DNA of 17,024 bases. It comes from an uncultured bacterium (GTDB taxonomy: Bacteria; Cyanobacteriota; Vampirovibrionia; Gastranaerophilales; Gastranaerophilaceae). Below, piece after piece: positions 1 to 6,946 of this stretch; the stretch's first letter is position 1; the number at the start of each line of letters is the position of its first letter. The notes beneath the pieces are model-generated. The model saw only the letters and a list, made by a program, of their open reading frames with translations. It did no database searches and was not told the DNA's origin. The DNA is taken from positions 1 through 17,024 of the forward strand of contig URXT01000039.1 in NCBI GenBank assembly GCA_900551915.1, read 5' to 3'. The position numbers and the translations under genes are program-made.

Positions 1-124
1 GTGTGGAGTTAATCAAGGTCGGCATGGTCATTGCAGCAACAACCCCGATAATACCTAAAGTAATTAACACTTCTGCAAGAGTAAACGCGCCTTTTACGCC
101 GTTACCAATAGTTTTCTTTAACAT
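1..124 (-). CDS. Type IV pilin-like prepilin, N-terminal part (cut by window edge)
   Basis: Only the first 41 codons are present; the gene runs out of the left edge. The product begins MLKKTIGNGVKGAFTLAEVL and continues as a hydrophobic helix (ITLGIIGVVAAMTMPTLI). This is a class III prepilin signal: a short basic leader, predicted cleavage before Phe in A|FTLAE, and the conserved Glu at mature position 5. Such proteins are cleaved and N-methylated by prepilin peptidase and assembled as pilins or type II secretion pseudopilins in the inner membrane. The ATG (122-124) follows a GGAGG Shine-Dalgarno at about 133-137. It is transcribed away from the XRE regulator at 301 from a consensus promoter. 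The missing C-terminal domain prevents telling major from minor pilin. Confidence 0.88.
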   Translation of the reverse strand, partial: MLKKTIGNGVKGAFTLAEVLITLGIIGVVAAMTMPTLINST

Positions 125-179
125 CTAAAATACCTCCGTTTATTGTACAATTCCATTCAATGTATAGGAATTATTTATA

Positions 180-208
180 ATTATATCTGATAAATAGAAT
201 TTTGTCAA
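180..208 (-). promoter_or_regulatory. Sigma-70-type promoter of the left-edge prepilin
   Basis: Read on the minus strand there is TTGACA (203-208), a spacer of exactly 17 bases, and TATAAT (180-185). Both hexamers are perfect consensus. The prepilin start codon lies 55 bases downstream of the -10. So strong a promoter would normally need a repressor to keep it off, and the spacer overlaps one arm of the inverted repeat at 190-243. Confidence 0.82.
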
Positions 209-243
209 TATGTCGGATAGAAATAAACTAAAATTCTATTTAT
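190..243. promoter_or_regulatory. 14-bp perfect inverted repeat, candidate operator
   Basis: ATAAATAGAATTTT at 190-203 is exactly inverted at 230-243, with a 26-base gap and 40 bp between arm centres. The left arm fills the -35/-10 spacer of the prepilin promoter and touches its -35; the right arm lies upstream, toward the XRE gene. Placement between a regulator and a divergent strong promoter suggests a binding site for the product of 301-606 (inference). AT-richness makes a chance repeat somewhat more likely, but 14 of 14 matches is still notable. Confidence 0.55.
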
Positions 244-300
244 TGAATAGTTTAATTACCCCCTTGGAATTGTAATTATATAAATATCGGGAGCATAAAT

Positions 301-606
301 ATGTCTTTAAAAATCCAACTTGGACAAAAAATCCAAATGCTGCGCAAAAAACGCAGACTTACTCAAGAGCAGTTTGCCGAGTTAATCGGCATTGACCCTA
401 AAAATGTCAGTAAAATTGAAAACGGCAACAATTATCCGTCTGCTGAAACCCTCACTTCTATTGCCAAAGCTCTTGAAGTTGATATATATGAACTTTTTGT
501 TTTTAAGGAGGAAATTTCTTATGAAGATATGCGCGAACAAATTATAAAAGCACTCGACTCTGACAAGGCCGTTATGTATTTGTATCAGGCTGTTAAGCTA
601 ATGTAA
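301..606 (+). CDS. XRE/Cro-CI family HTH transcriptional regulator
   Basis: This 101-residue protein is nearly all DNA-binding domain. Residues about 8-63 form the five-helix HTH_3 fold: LGQKIQMLRKKRRLTQEQFA, then the recognition segment DPKNVSKIENGNNYPSAETL, then IAKALEVDIYELF. The last ~35 residues (KEEISYEDMREQIIKAL...) are probably a short dimerisation helix. The ATG is preceded by CGGGAG at 288-293. It is divergent from the prepilin at 1-124, with a consensus promoter and a 14-bp inverted repeat between them, so control of the pilin gene and of itself is the obvious hypothesis. It converges on etfA with only 13 bases between stop codons and no visible terminator. No ligand-binding domain is present. 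Confidence 0.88.
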   Translation: MSLKIQLGQKIQMLRKKRRLTQEQFAELIGIDPKNVSKIENGNNYPSAETLTSIAKALEVDIYELFVFKEEISYEDMREQIIKALDSDKAVMYLYQAVKLM

Positions 607-619
607 GTTAATATTTTGG

Positions 620-1612
620 CTATATTTTGTTTAGAATTTCCGGGATTATCTTGTAAGCGTCGCCAACTATTCCCAAATCTGCAACTTCAAATATCGGCGC
701 ATTTTCATCCACGTTTATCGCAATAATTTTTTCACTGTCTTTCATGCCGACAATGTGCTGTATTGCACCTGAAATTCCGCATGCAATATAAAGTTTCGGC
801 CGAACTGTTTTTCCGGTTTGCCCGATTTGAATTTCTTTCTGTACAAGTCCGCTTTCTACAACGGCACGGCTTGCTCCGACTGTACCATTAAGCTTTCTTG
901 CTAATTCTTTTAACAGTGCAAAGCCTTCGGGCGTGCCAATTCCGCGTCCGCCTGCAACGATTACTTCTGCGCTGTCAAGTTCATTCAATTCTGATTGAAG
1001 GGTTTTGATAAAGTCCAGCAATTCTACTTTTTGTGTTATGTTTGAAATATCAGCCGTTTTGTAAATAAACTCTGTATTTCGCGGCGCATTTTCGCTCATT
1101 GGTTTGAAAACCTTCGGGCGGACGGTTGCCATTTGCGGGAATTTTTTGCACAAAATTGTTGCCATCAATTGTCCGCCAAAAGTCGGACGGGTTGCCGCAA
1201 GCTGTCCCTTTTCGTTTATGTCCAAATCCGTGCAGTCGGCGGTTAAGCCTGTGTGAAGCGCTGACGAAATTCTCGGCGCCAAATCTCTTCCTTGCGCGGT
1301 TGCGCCAATCAGCATTATTTCCGGTTTAATTTCATTTGCCAAATCGATTGCTGTTTTGGCGTAAAGTTCGGTGTCGTAATTTTTGTATTTTTCGTTTTCA
1401 AAAACATAAACTTTATCAATGCCGCTGTTTACAAAACCGTCTTTATAAAGCGCCATATCGCAGGGTTCGGTAATCAAAAGTGCTGAAATTTCGCAATTGC
1501 CAAGTTTTTTCGACAGTTCAAGCGCTTTTGCGGCAAGTTCGAAAAATACAGTGTGAATATATTTATCACGCGTAACTTCTGCGTATAAAAGAATTCCTTT
1601 ATTTTCACTCAT
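620..1612 (-). CDS. etfA: Electron transfer flavoprotein subunit alpha
   Basis: A 330-residue protein with the N-terminal Rossmann-like domain and C-terminal FAD domain of EtfA. The family signature is clear at residues ~264-286 (GQTGKTVRPKLYIACGISGA, followed by IQH), where FAD is bound, and the tail NVDENAPIFEVADLGIVGD is typical. With EtfB it forms a soluble heterodimer moving electrons between NAD(H), acyl-CoA dehydrogenases and ferredoxin or quinone acceptors. An in-frame GTG lies six bases upstream, but I start at ATG 1610-1612 because AGGTG precedes it. The ATG overlaps the etfB stop by eight bases, implying translational coupling. It is the last gene of a leftward operon with the NfnA-like reductase. 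No acyl-CoA dehydrogenase is nearby to name the substrate. Confidence 0.95.
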   Translation of the reverse strand: MSENKGILLYAEVTRDKYIHTVFFELAAKALELSKKLGNCEISALLITEPCDMALYKDGFVNSGIDKVYVFENEKYKNYDTELYAKTAIDLANEIKPEIMLIGATAQGRDLAPRISSALHTGLTADCTDLDINEKGQLAATRPTFGGQLMATILCKKFPQMATVRPKVFKPMSENAPRNTEFIYKTADISNITQKVELLDFIKTLQSELNELDSAEVIVAGGRGIGTPEGFALLKELARKLNGTVGASRAVVESGLVQKEIQIGQTGKTVRPKLYIACGISGAIQHIVGMKDSEKIIAINVDENAPIFEVADLGIVGDAYKIIPEILNKI

Positions 1613-2399
1613 TTGCACCTGCCTTGAATTCGAGTATTTTTTCGCAAATTGTGCCGGCTGTGTCGTCCGTGAAGATTATTTTTTCACACTTGTGTTCGAC
1701 AATTGGACGAAAAGCCTTGCTTACGTATGTTGGAGAACCTTTTAAACCAACGTCTTCTGGATTTAATCCGATATCGGCAAGCGAATATTTGCGGATTTCT
1801 GTCCGCATTGCTTTTTTTACTCCGTTAATTCTTGCGCGCGCCGGCTCTTTATTATTTTGCAAAACGCACAAAAGCACAGGTAATTTTGCCTTTAAGGTTT
1901 CAATGCCATCGTCTGCCTGACGGGTTACGACAATGTAATCCTCGCCGCATTCAAGTACTTCTTTTACAAAGGTAATTTGCGGAAGGTTAAGGTGGTTTGC
2001 GATGCTCGGGCCTGTTTGTGCAGTGTCGCCGTCGATTGCAAACTGGCCGCAAATGATAATATTAAAATCCGGAACGGCTGTTTTAATGGCGTTCGCAAGA
2101 GTTTTGCCTGTTGCATAGGTGTCTGCGCCGGCAAATTTTTTGTCTGTAATCAGCGCACCATTATCAACCCCGACTGCAATTGCTTTTTTAAGCATGTCTT
2201 CAGCTTGCAGAGGCCCCATTGTCAAGGCTGTAATCTCGACATCTTTGCAGGTGTTTTTGATTTGTAATGCGGCTTCAAGCGCATAAACGTCGTAAGGGTT
2301 TATAATGCTTTCAACCCCTTCGCGCTGGATAGTATTATGTTCCGTCCACTTTATGTCTGATGTGTCCGGAACCTGTTTTATGCAAAGTGCTATTTTCAT
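1605..2399 (-). CDS. etfB: Electron transfer flavoprotein subunit beta
   Basis: This 264-residue EtfB partners the EtfA encoded just downstream. Visible motifs are the start MKIALCIKQVPD, NPYDVYALEAAL at ~34-45, GQFAIDGDTAQTGP at ~118-131, and the beta signature VTRQADDGIETLKAKLPVLL. The DGDTAQ segment (123-128) matches, from memory, the clostridial-type proteins in which EtfB binds a second FAD and takes part in electron bifurcation. Mitochondrial-type EtfB has an AMP site there with a different sequence. This supports, but does not prove, a bifurcating complex. The SD is weak; the start lies six bases after the stop of the 62-residue gene, so coupled translation is likely. Confidence 0.95.
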   Translation of the reverse strand: MKIALCIKQVPDTSDIKWTEHNTIQREGVESIINPYDVYALEAALQIKNTCKDVEITALTMGPLQAEDMLKKAIAVGVDNGALITDKKFAGADTYATGKTLANAIKTAVPDFNIIICGQFAIDGDTAQTGPSIANHLNLPQITFVKEVLECGEDYIVVTRQADDGIETLKAKLPVLLCVLQNNKEPARARINGVKKAMRTEIRKYSLADIGLNPEDVGLKGSPTYVSKAFRPIVEHKCEKIIFTDDTAGTICEKILEFKAGANE

Positions 2400-2405
2400 A
2401 ATTTA

Positions 2406-2594
2406 TTACTGTTTGTGTTTCTGTGCGGCTTGTCTGGAGTTCGCTGAAAGAAGCGCATTGTAAGCCATTATATACATAGAACATTTTTTTACGCTCGGAA
2501 TGTACCAGCTGCAGCGTTCTTGCGTGCAGACCATGTCAATTCCGGTTCCTATGCTTAATACCGGACAAAAAGGAATATCTTTTTTCTGAGCCAT
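2406..2594 (-). CDS. Small four-cysteine protein of unknown function
   Basis: A 62-residue protein, MAQKKDIPFCPVLSIGTGID..., with cysteines at 10, 23, 28 and 38 (C-x12-C-x4-C-x9-C) and an aromatic WY pair inside the cluster. Four cysteines in so short a chain suggest a zinc ribbon-like knuckle or an Fe-S site; the sequence does not decide. There is no signal peptide or membrane helix. It has a good SD (AGGAG, seven bases from the ATG), lies 18 bases after the nfnA-like gene and is followed within six bases by etfB, so it is almost certainly expressed with this redox operon. A small electron carrier, assembly factor or structural subunit are possible roles (inference). I do not recognise a named family. 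Confidence 0.78.
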   Translation of the reverse strand: MAQKKDIPFCPVLSIGTGIDMVCTQERCSWYIPSVKKCSMYIMAYNALLSANSRQAAQKHKQ

Positions 2595-2612
2595 TCGTTT
2601 CTCCTGTTTATT

Positions 2613-3458
2613 TTACTGCTGAGTTGAAGCTTGTTTCAGAAGATTGCAGTTTTGGTCGCGTGTTCTCTCCTGATCTTTGTAAATACGTGTTCTGTTGATA
2701 ACTTCATCAAAATCAATTTTGTGGGCATCAAAATCCGGGCCGTCAACGCAGGCAAACTTAACTTCCCCGCCAACGGTAACTCTGCAAGCTCCGCACATAC
2801 CTGTTCCGTCAACCATAATCGGGTTCATGCTGGCTTCTGTGTATATTCCTTTGTCACGGGTCAAATCTGCCACTGCACGCATCATTGGCATTGGCCCTAC
2901 AGCGATAGCATAATCCACTTTTTCACGGTTCATGATTTTTTCCAATACCTGGGTGACGAAGCCTTTTTCACCCATTGAACCGTCGTCGGTTGTTATGAAT
3001 AGTTCTGTGCAAGCGTCTTTCATCTTGTCTGCCCAGAAAATTAATTCTTTTGTTCTGGCGCCCATTATCATGTAAACTTTGTTTCCTGCTTCTTTGAACG
3101 CTTTTGCAATTAAATAACAGGGTGCTGCTCCGTAGCCGCCTGCAAGACAAACCACTGTTCCATATTTTTTTATGTCTGTCGGCTTGCCAAGAGGGCCTAC
3201 AATGTCATGAATTTCTTCACCAACGTTAAGTTCTGCAAGTTTTTTGGTTGAGTAGCCGACCGCCATGAAAACAAGAGTTAATTCGCCTTTCTCTTTGTTT
3301 ACATCGGCAATTGTAAGCGGAACTCTTTCACCGTTTTCGTCTGCTCTAAAAATTATAAACTGTCCGGCTTGCGCATTTCTTACAACGTACGGCGCCTCGA
3401 CTGTTATTTCATATTGGTTCGGGCAAATTTCTTTCTTTGCCAGAATTTTGTAACCCAT
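2613..3458 (-). CDS. NfnA/SudB-like FAD/NAD-binding, [2Fe-2S] oxidoreductase subunit
   Basis: A 281-residue protein of the ferredoxin-NADP+ reductase-like family that includes NfnA (SudB) and the PyrK electron-transfer subunit. Residues ~1-95 form the FAD barrel with the flavin motif RVPLT (45-49). Residues ~100-200 form the NAD(P) domain with VVCLAGGYGAAP and AVGPMPMM. The C-terminal cluster motif DGTGMCGACR gives C222-x2-C225-x11-C237 with a preceding Asp217, the usual [2Fe-2S] set, where Asp may be a ligand. NfnA normally works with a GltD-like NfnB to couple NADH, NADPH and ferredoxin, but no NfnB gene is in this window. Here it leads an operon with a four-Cys protein and etfBA. SD AGGAG precedes the ATG; a possible -10 (TACAAT, minus strand) is at 3486-3491. 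Confidence 0.88.
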   Translation of the reverse strand: MGYKILAKKEICPNQYEITVEAPYVVRNAQAGQFIIFRADENGERVPLTIADVNKEKGELTLVFMAVGYSTKKLAELNVGEEIHDIVGPLGKPTDIKKYGTVVCLAGGYGAAPCYLIAKAFKEAGNKVYMIMGARTKELIFWADKMKDACTELFITTDDGSMGEKGFVTQVLEKIMNREKVDYAIAVGPMPMMRAVADLTRDKGIYTEASMNPIMVDGTGMCGACRVTVGGEVKFACVDGPDFDAHKIDFDEVINRTRIYKDQERTRDQNCNLLKQASTQQ

Positions 3459-3537
3459 TTTTCTCTCCTGTTATTCTTTAACAACATTGTACTACAAAAA
3501 ATCCACAAGAAATAATTCTTTATTATTTTTAATATAA

Positions 3538-4581
3538 TTAAACTGTTTTGTATGTATATTCAGGGTGCTGCTTGAGTTTTTCTTCAATTTCGTCGAAGGT
3601 CAAAAGCCCCTGTGTTGCTCCGAATTCGGAAACTGCTCCGGCGGAATTGACAGAAGCGTACATTAATGAACGTCCTATATCAAGCCTGTTTCTCTCCAGT
3701 GCGGCGCAGAAGGTCGAAGCAAAAGCATCACCGGCACCGAGAGTTGACACAACCGGACCGTCAAAAACAGGGCAAAGATAGAATTGGTTTCCATCGTACG
3801 CATAGGCTCCATGTTTTCCGTCTGTAATTACGATTACCTGATAATCTCTGATTTTTAATTTTTTCAGCATTTCTTTAACATCAGGATGAAGCGGCTCTTC
3901 TGAATATTTAGTCTCGCGTGTGTCAGGGCGTTCCTGAATTTGGGTTGCTAAAGAGGCTTCTTCTTTGTTCATAACAACGATATTTGCGTTTGCAAGGATT
4001 TTCTTAAGGTAATTAAACCCTTTTTTGATGCTTGATGAACCGGCATTAAAGCATACAAACACATTGTTATCGTGCGCAAAAGTTGCAATATCGTCAAGAA
4101 CTTTGGTGCTATCACCATTCATAGGCGCAATGTAAAGCAGTTTTGCGTTTTTGATTGCATCAAAGTTAATATCAGATTTCTTAATTCTTGCATTTGCGCC
4201 GCGGTGCGCAAGAACTGTTCTATCACCTTGAAAACTTACCAGAATTATAGAAAAACCTGTGCTTTCTTTCGGGTCTTGAATTATGTTTGATAAATCAATA
4301 TCTTTGTTTTTAAAAGCTTCTAAAACTCCATCCGAATATATATCGTCCCCGATTTTGAAAATCGCACTTGTTTTATAGCCCAGATTTGCAAAGTTTACGG
4401 CAGTGTTAACTCCGCCCCCGCCGACTTGAGAGGTGAAATCCTCAATTTCAACTTTGGCTCCGTAGGGGTAACTCATAAATTCTGATTTTTTATTTTTTGT
4501 ATAAACTGAAACAATGTTCGCATCGTCGCTTTCAACAAAAACATCCATTGTTGCGCTTCCGATTGTAATTACGTCACACAT
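3538..4581 (-). CDS. PfkB/ribokinase-family carbohydrate or nucleoside kinase
   Basis: 347 residues with both PfkB signatures: the substrate-side glycine motif VGGGGVNTAVNFANLGY near residue 54, and the ATP/anion-hole motif STLGAGDAFAST near 279, whose Asp285 is the expected catalytic base. NKEE at 205-208 matches the N-x-x-E metal motif. The family phosphorylates sugars or nucleosides with ATP; the substrate (ribose, fructose, adenosine or other) cannot be read from sequence. I start at ATG 4579-4581 because a perfect GGAGG (4590-4594) lies eight bases upstream; a TTG five codons earlier overlaps that SD and is unlikely. An extended -10-like TGCTAGAAT on the minus strand (TAGAAT at 4605-4610) may be its promoter. 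It is 79 bases upstream of the nfnA-like gene on the same strand. Confidence 0.92.
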   Translation of the reverse strand: MCDVITIGSATMDVFVESDDANIVSVYTKNKKSEFMSYPYGAKVEIEDFTSQVGGGGVNTAVNFANLGYKTSAIFKIGDDIYSDGVLEAFKNKDIDLSNIIQDPKESTGFSIILVSFQGDRTVLAHRGANARIKKSDINFDAIKNAKLLYIAPMNGDSTKVLDDIATFAHDNNVFVCFNAGSSSIKKGFNYLKKILANANIVVMNKEEASLATQIQERPDTRETKYSEEPLHPDVKEMLKKLKIRDYQVIVITDGKHGAYAYDGNQFYLCPVFDGPVVSTLGAGDAFASTFCAALERNRLDIGRSLMYASVNSAGAVSEFGATQGLLTFDEIEEKLKQHPEYTYKTV

Positions 4582-4640
4582 CTTAATATCCTCCAATTAT
4601 TTTCATTCTAGCATAAAAACTGTAAATAAATATTAATATT

Positions 4641-4654
4641 TGTTTTGCAAAACA
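4641..4654. promoter_or_regulatory. 14-bp perfect palindrome TGTTTTGCAAAACA, candidate operator
   Basis: The site reads identically on both strands with no central gap. It lies in the divergent region between the kinase (leftward, start 4581) and the 716-residue gene (rightward, start 4718), about 30 bases upstream of the kinase's putative -10. A weaker AT-only palindrome abuts it at 4628-4641. Its position suits a repressor or activator acting on one or both genes; the protein is unknown. Confidence 0.42.
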
Positions 4655-4717
4655 GGCAATTTTTCTAACCAAAATTTGTTAATAAATTTACGAGGAAAAA
4701 TATAGGGGAATTTTATT

Positions 4718-6868
4718 ATGTCTGATTTAGCAGTAAAAGAAAACACAACTATTGTTATTGAGAAAGACAAAGGACTTACACATGCTCTGAGAGATTTGGT
4801 TAAAAAAAATCCTAACTCAATACTTTCGGACGGGAAAATTACAGCAAAGGAATGGAACGCTGTTTTGGATAAACTTATTGATATTAACAACGCAAGAAAA
4901 GCAAATAACCAGAAACCGATATTCACCGGTGGTACTGACAAATCTCGTGCGGGCTGGCATTCAAGCTTTGTTGTTCATCCAAATCAAAAGATTGAATTTA
5001 CTCCAGAAGAAATGAGTGCACTGTATTCTGCAATGGGTGTGACTTTAAAAAGTATAGAAAATTCTGAAAATGCGACTGAACAAAAAGTAGAAAGTAACCC
5101 TGACTCCACAGTAGTTACTCAGTCGGAAAAACAAGATACAATTCCGTCACTAAAGACGGATCCTGTACCGGAAAAATCAAAATTGGATACTTCCAAAGTT
5201 GTTTCAGCTACACAAAAGGATAGTGTTGCGTTACCTGCGGCTGAGCACGAAAAAACAGTCATCAGCGCTGATGACTCAACTGACGTAAAAGAAGCGCCAG
5301 TTGATACTTCCTCTAAGAAATCAAGATACGAACTTAGCTGGGGAGAAATCGGAAAAATCTCACTCAAAAGCGCTAAGAATTTTGTAAAAGGAATGTTCTG
5401 TGATGAAAACGGTTTTAGCCTTAAACGCACGGCTACAACGGTTGGTGTTGTAGCAGGGCTTGCTCTTGCAGCTCCTGTTGCGGCTGCTGCCGGTGCAAGC
5501 GCAGCGGTCGTCGGCGGAGTTGCACTGACTGCAAAAGTGGCAGGTCTTGGACTTGCTGGCGTTATGGTTTACAATGGCAGTAAAAACGCTATCGAAGGCG
5601 GTAAAAAATACTATAATTCTACAACCGAAGAAGAAGCCAAAGCTAATATGGAACAGGCCATGGATGGTGCCGTAGAAGCAGCCGCCGCACTTCCGGCTTT
5701 CTTTGCAATCAAAGGCGGTGCAAATAAAGGTAACAAGATTGCGAAAAACAAAGCCGAATCAAAACCAGCACCCGAAGTCAAACCTGAACCGCAGGCTGAA
5801 GCTAAGCCAACGCCTGAGGTAAAACCGGCATCAGAACAAATGCGTTCTGAATATGAATTTGATTTTAGCGTTCCGGAAAAGAAACCGGCGGTTGAAATTA
5901 AACCCGAACCTGAAATTAAGCCGGTACAGGAACCAAAAGTTCCACAAAATTCTCAGCCTGCTGAAACTCCGAAATCAGAACCAAATGTCTCAAACCCCGC
6001 ACCTAAAGTAGAGCCAAAACCTGCTGAGGAAGTAAAACCTGCAGAAGCGCCGAAGCCTGATACTAAGCCGAACGAAGCAAAACCTGCTGAACCAGTAGAT
6101 TATTCTACAAGGATTGAAATTGTAAGAACTAAGAACGGGTTCAAAATTGAACGCCACAGAAATGCTGATGGTATGATTTCAAGAGATGTTGTTTTTGACA
6201 AAAATGGAAAATATTCTTACACAAAAGAAATTCAATACGCAGCAGATGGAACAGAAGCCGGTTACACTTTCGACTGGGCAACCGGCACCAAAGACGTATT
6301 CAAAACAGGGGCTAACCAAGGTGTAAGAACAAACGCTGACGGCACACAATGGATTATCAAAAAAGAAGGCACAAAAATTGTTGAAGTTGAACAAATCAAG
6401 CCGAACGCTGAAACTTCGGCGCCTGAAGCAAAGCCGGCTGCCGAAGCTACCACAAAAATCCAGTCAAAAACTCCGGAGGATGCGAAATCTGCTGAAGTTC
6501 AAACCTCTGATAAATTTCCTAACTTTAAAGAACTAGAAACTTACAGTGAAAGTGATTTAAATGTTTCAGTTACCTCTGCCGGACATGGGCAAACTCCCGG
6601 TAACACAAGACAAGTTCCTGACTTGAGAAATTACTTAGCGAAAGACGGTACTTGGCACGACTCTGCAATCGTGTATTTGCCTAATGAAAATGCTACTGCA
6701 ATCGTTATGAAAATTTCTGGACGCAGGGGCGACAACTGGACTCTTATGGTTAATGGAAAAGTACCGCAAGCTAAAGCTGAAGCGTTTATTAAATATTGTT
6801 CTGATAACAATGTGACAAGGATTGATAGAACACTTTTTGCAGATTTCTTCAATGGGAAACTTAATTAA
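4718..6868 (+). CDS. Large modular protein of unknown function (hydrophobic core, KP/EP-rich linkers)
   Basis: A 716-residue protein with no recognised family. An N-terminal domain (~1-108) includes SDGKITAKEW, which resembles an EF-hand loop but lacks acidic residues at loop positions 1 and 3. A polar linker follows (~109-200), then an Ala/Gly/Val-rich hydrophobic stretch (~240-285) able to form one or two glycine-zipper membrane helices. Next are a Pro-Glu-Lys repeat linker (~345-460, KPEPE/KPAPE units), a beta-rich segment (~462-560) with repeated NADG/AADG turns, and a distinct C-terminal domain (~600-716, GHGQTPGNTRQVPDL ... GDNWTLMVNGK). There is no N-terminal signal peptide. The start is set by AGGGGA at 4704-4709, eight bases upstream. 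It may be an envelope-spanning or surface-associated protein; this is inference. Confidence 0.85.
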   Translation: MSDLAVKENTTIVIEKDKGLTHALRDLVKKNPNSILSDGKITAKEWNAVLDKLIDINNARKANNQKPIFTGGTDKSRAGWHSSFVVHPNQKIEFTPEEMSALYSAMGVTLKSIENSENATEQKVESNPDSTVVTQSEKQDTIPSLKTDPVPEKSKLDTSKVVSATQKDSVALPAAEHEKTVISADDSTDVKEAPVDTSSKKSRYELSWGEIGKISLKSAKNFVKGMFCDENGFSLKRTATTVGVVAGLALAAPVAAAAGASAAVVGGVALTAKVAGLGLAGVMVYNGSKNAIEGGKKYYNSTTEEEAKANMEQAMDGAVEAAAALPAFFAIKGGANKGNKIAKNKAESKPAPEVKPEPQAEAKPTPEVKPASEQMRSEYEFDFSVPEKKPAVEIKPEPEIKPVQEPKVPQNSQPAETPKSEPNVSNPAPKVEPKPAEEVKPAEAPKPDTKPNEAKPAEPVDYSTRIEIVRTKNGFKIERHRNADGMISRDVVFDKNGKYSYTKEIQYAADGTEAGYTFDWATGTKDVFKTGANQGVRTNADGTQWIIKKEGTKIVEVEQIKPNAETSAPEAKPAAEATTKIQSKTPEDAKSAEVQTSDKFPNFKELETYSESDLNVSVTSAGHGQTPGNTRQVPDLRNYLAKDGTWHDSAIVYLPNENATAIVMKISGRRGDNWTLMVNGKVPQAKAEAFIKYCSDNNVTRIDRTLFADFFNGKLN

Positions 6869-6888
6869 GAATTTTTTTCGTAATAAAT

Positions 6889-6919
6889 AAAAAGGATTGG
6901 AAATTTTCCAATCCTTTTT
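6889..6919. terminator. Bidirectional rho-independent terminator
   Basis: A 12-bp perfect stem (AAAAAGGATTGG at 6889-6900, CCAATCCTTTTT at 6908-6919) closes a seven-base loop. It has a T-run on the right for rightward transcripts and an A-run on the left, giving a U-run for leftward ones. It sits between the convergent 716-residue gene and pnp and should end both. Confidence 0.88.
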
Positions 6920-6946
6920 AATATAACCGGTTAAAGGTTTTAGCCG

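Noticed and set aside
607..619. Terminator between the XRE regulator and etfA
   Set aside because: Thirteen bases between convergent stops contain no hairpin.
3500..3537. Terminator between the kinase and the nfnA-like gene
   Set aside because: Only a weak all-AT stem (AATAAT/ATTATT) is visible, insufficient to call a terminator.
4579..4596. Upstream TTG start for the PfkB-family kinase
   Set aside because: The TTG-GAG-GAT codons are the GGAGG Shine-Dalgarno for the ATG at 4579-4581.
4633..4941. 102-codon minus-strand frame overlapping the start of the 716-residue gene
   Set aside because: It is antisense to a gene with a good SD and coherent domains, has no SD of its own and looks like no family.
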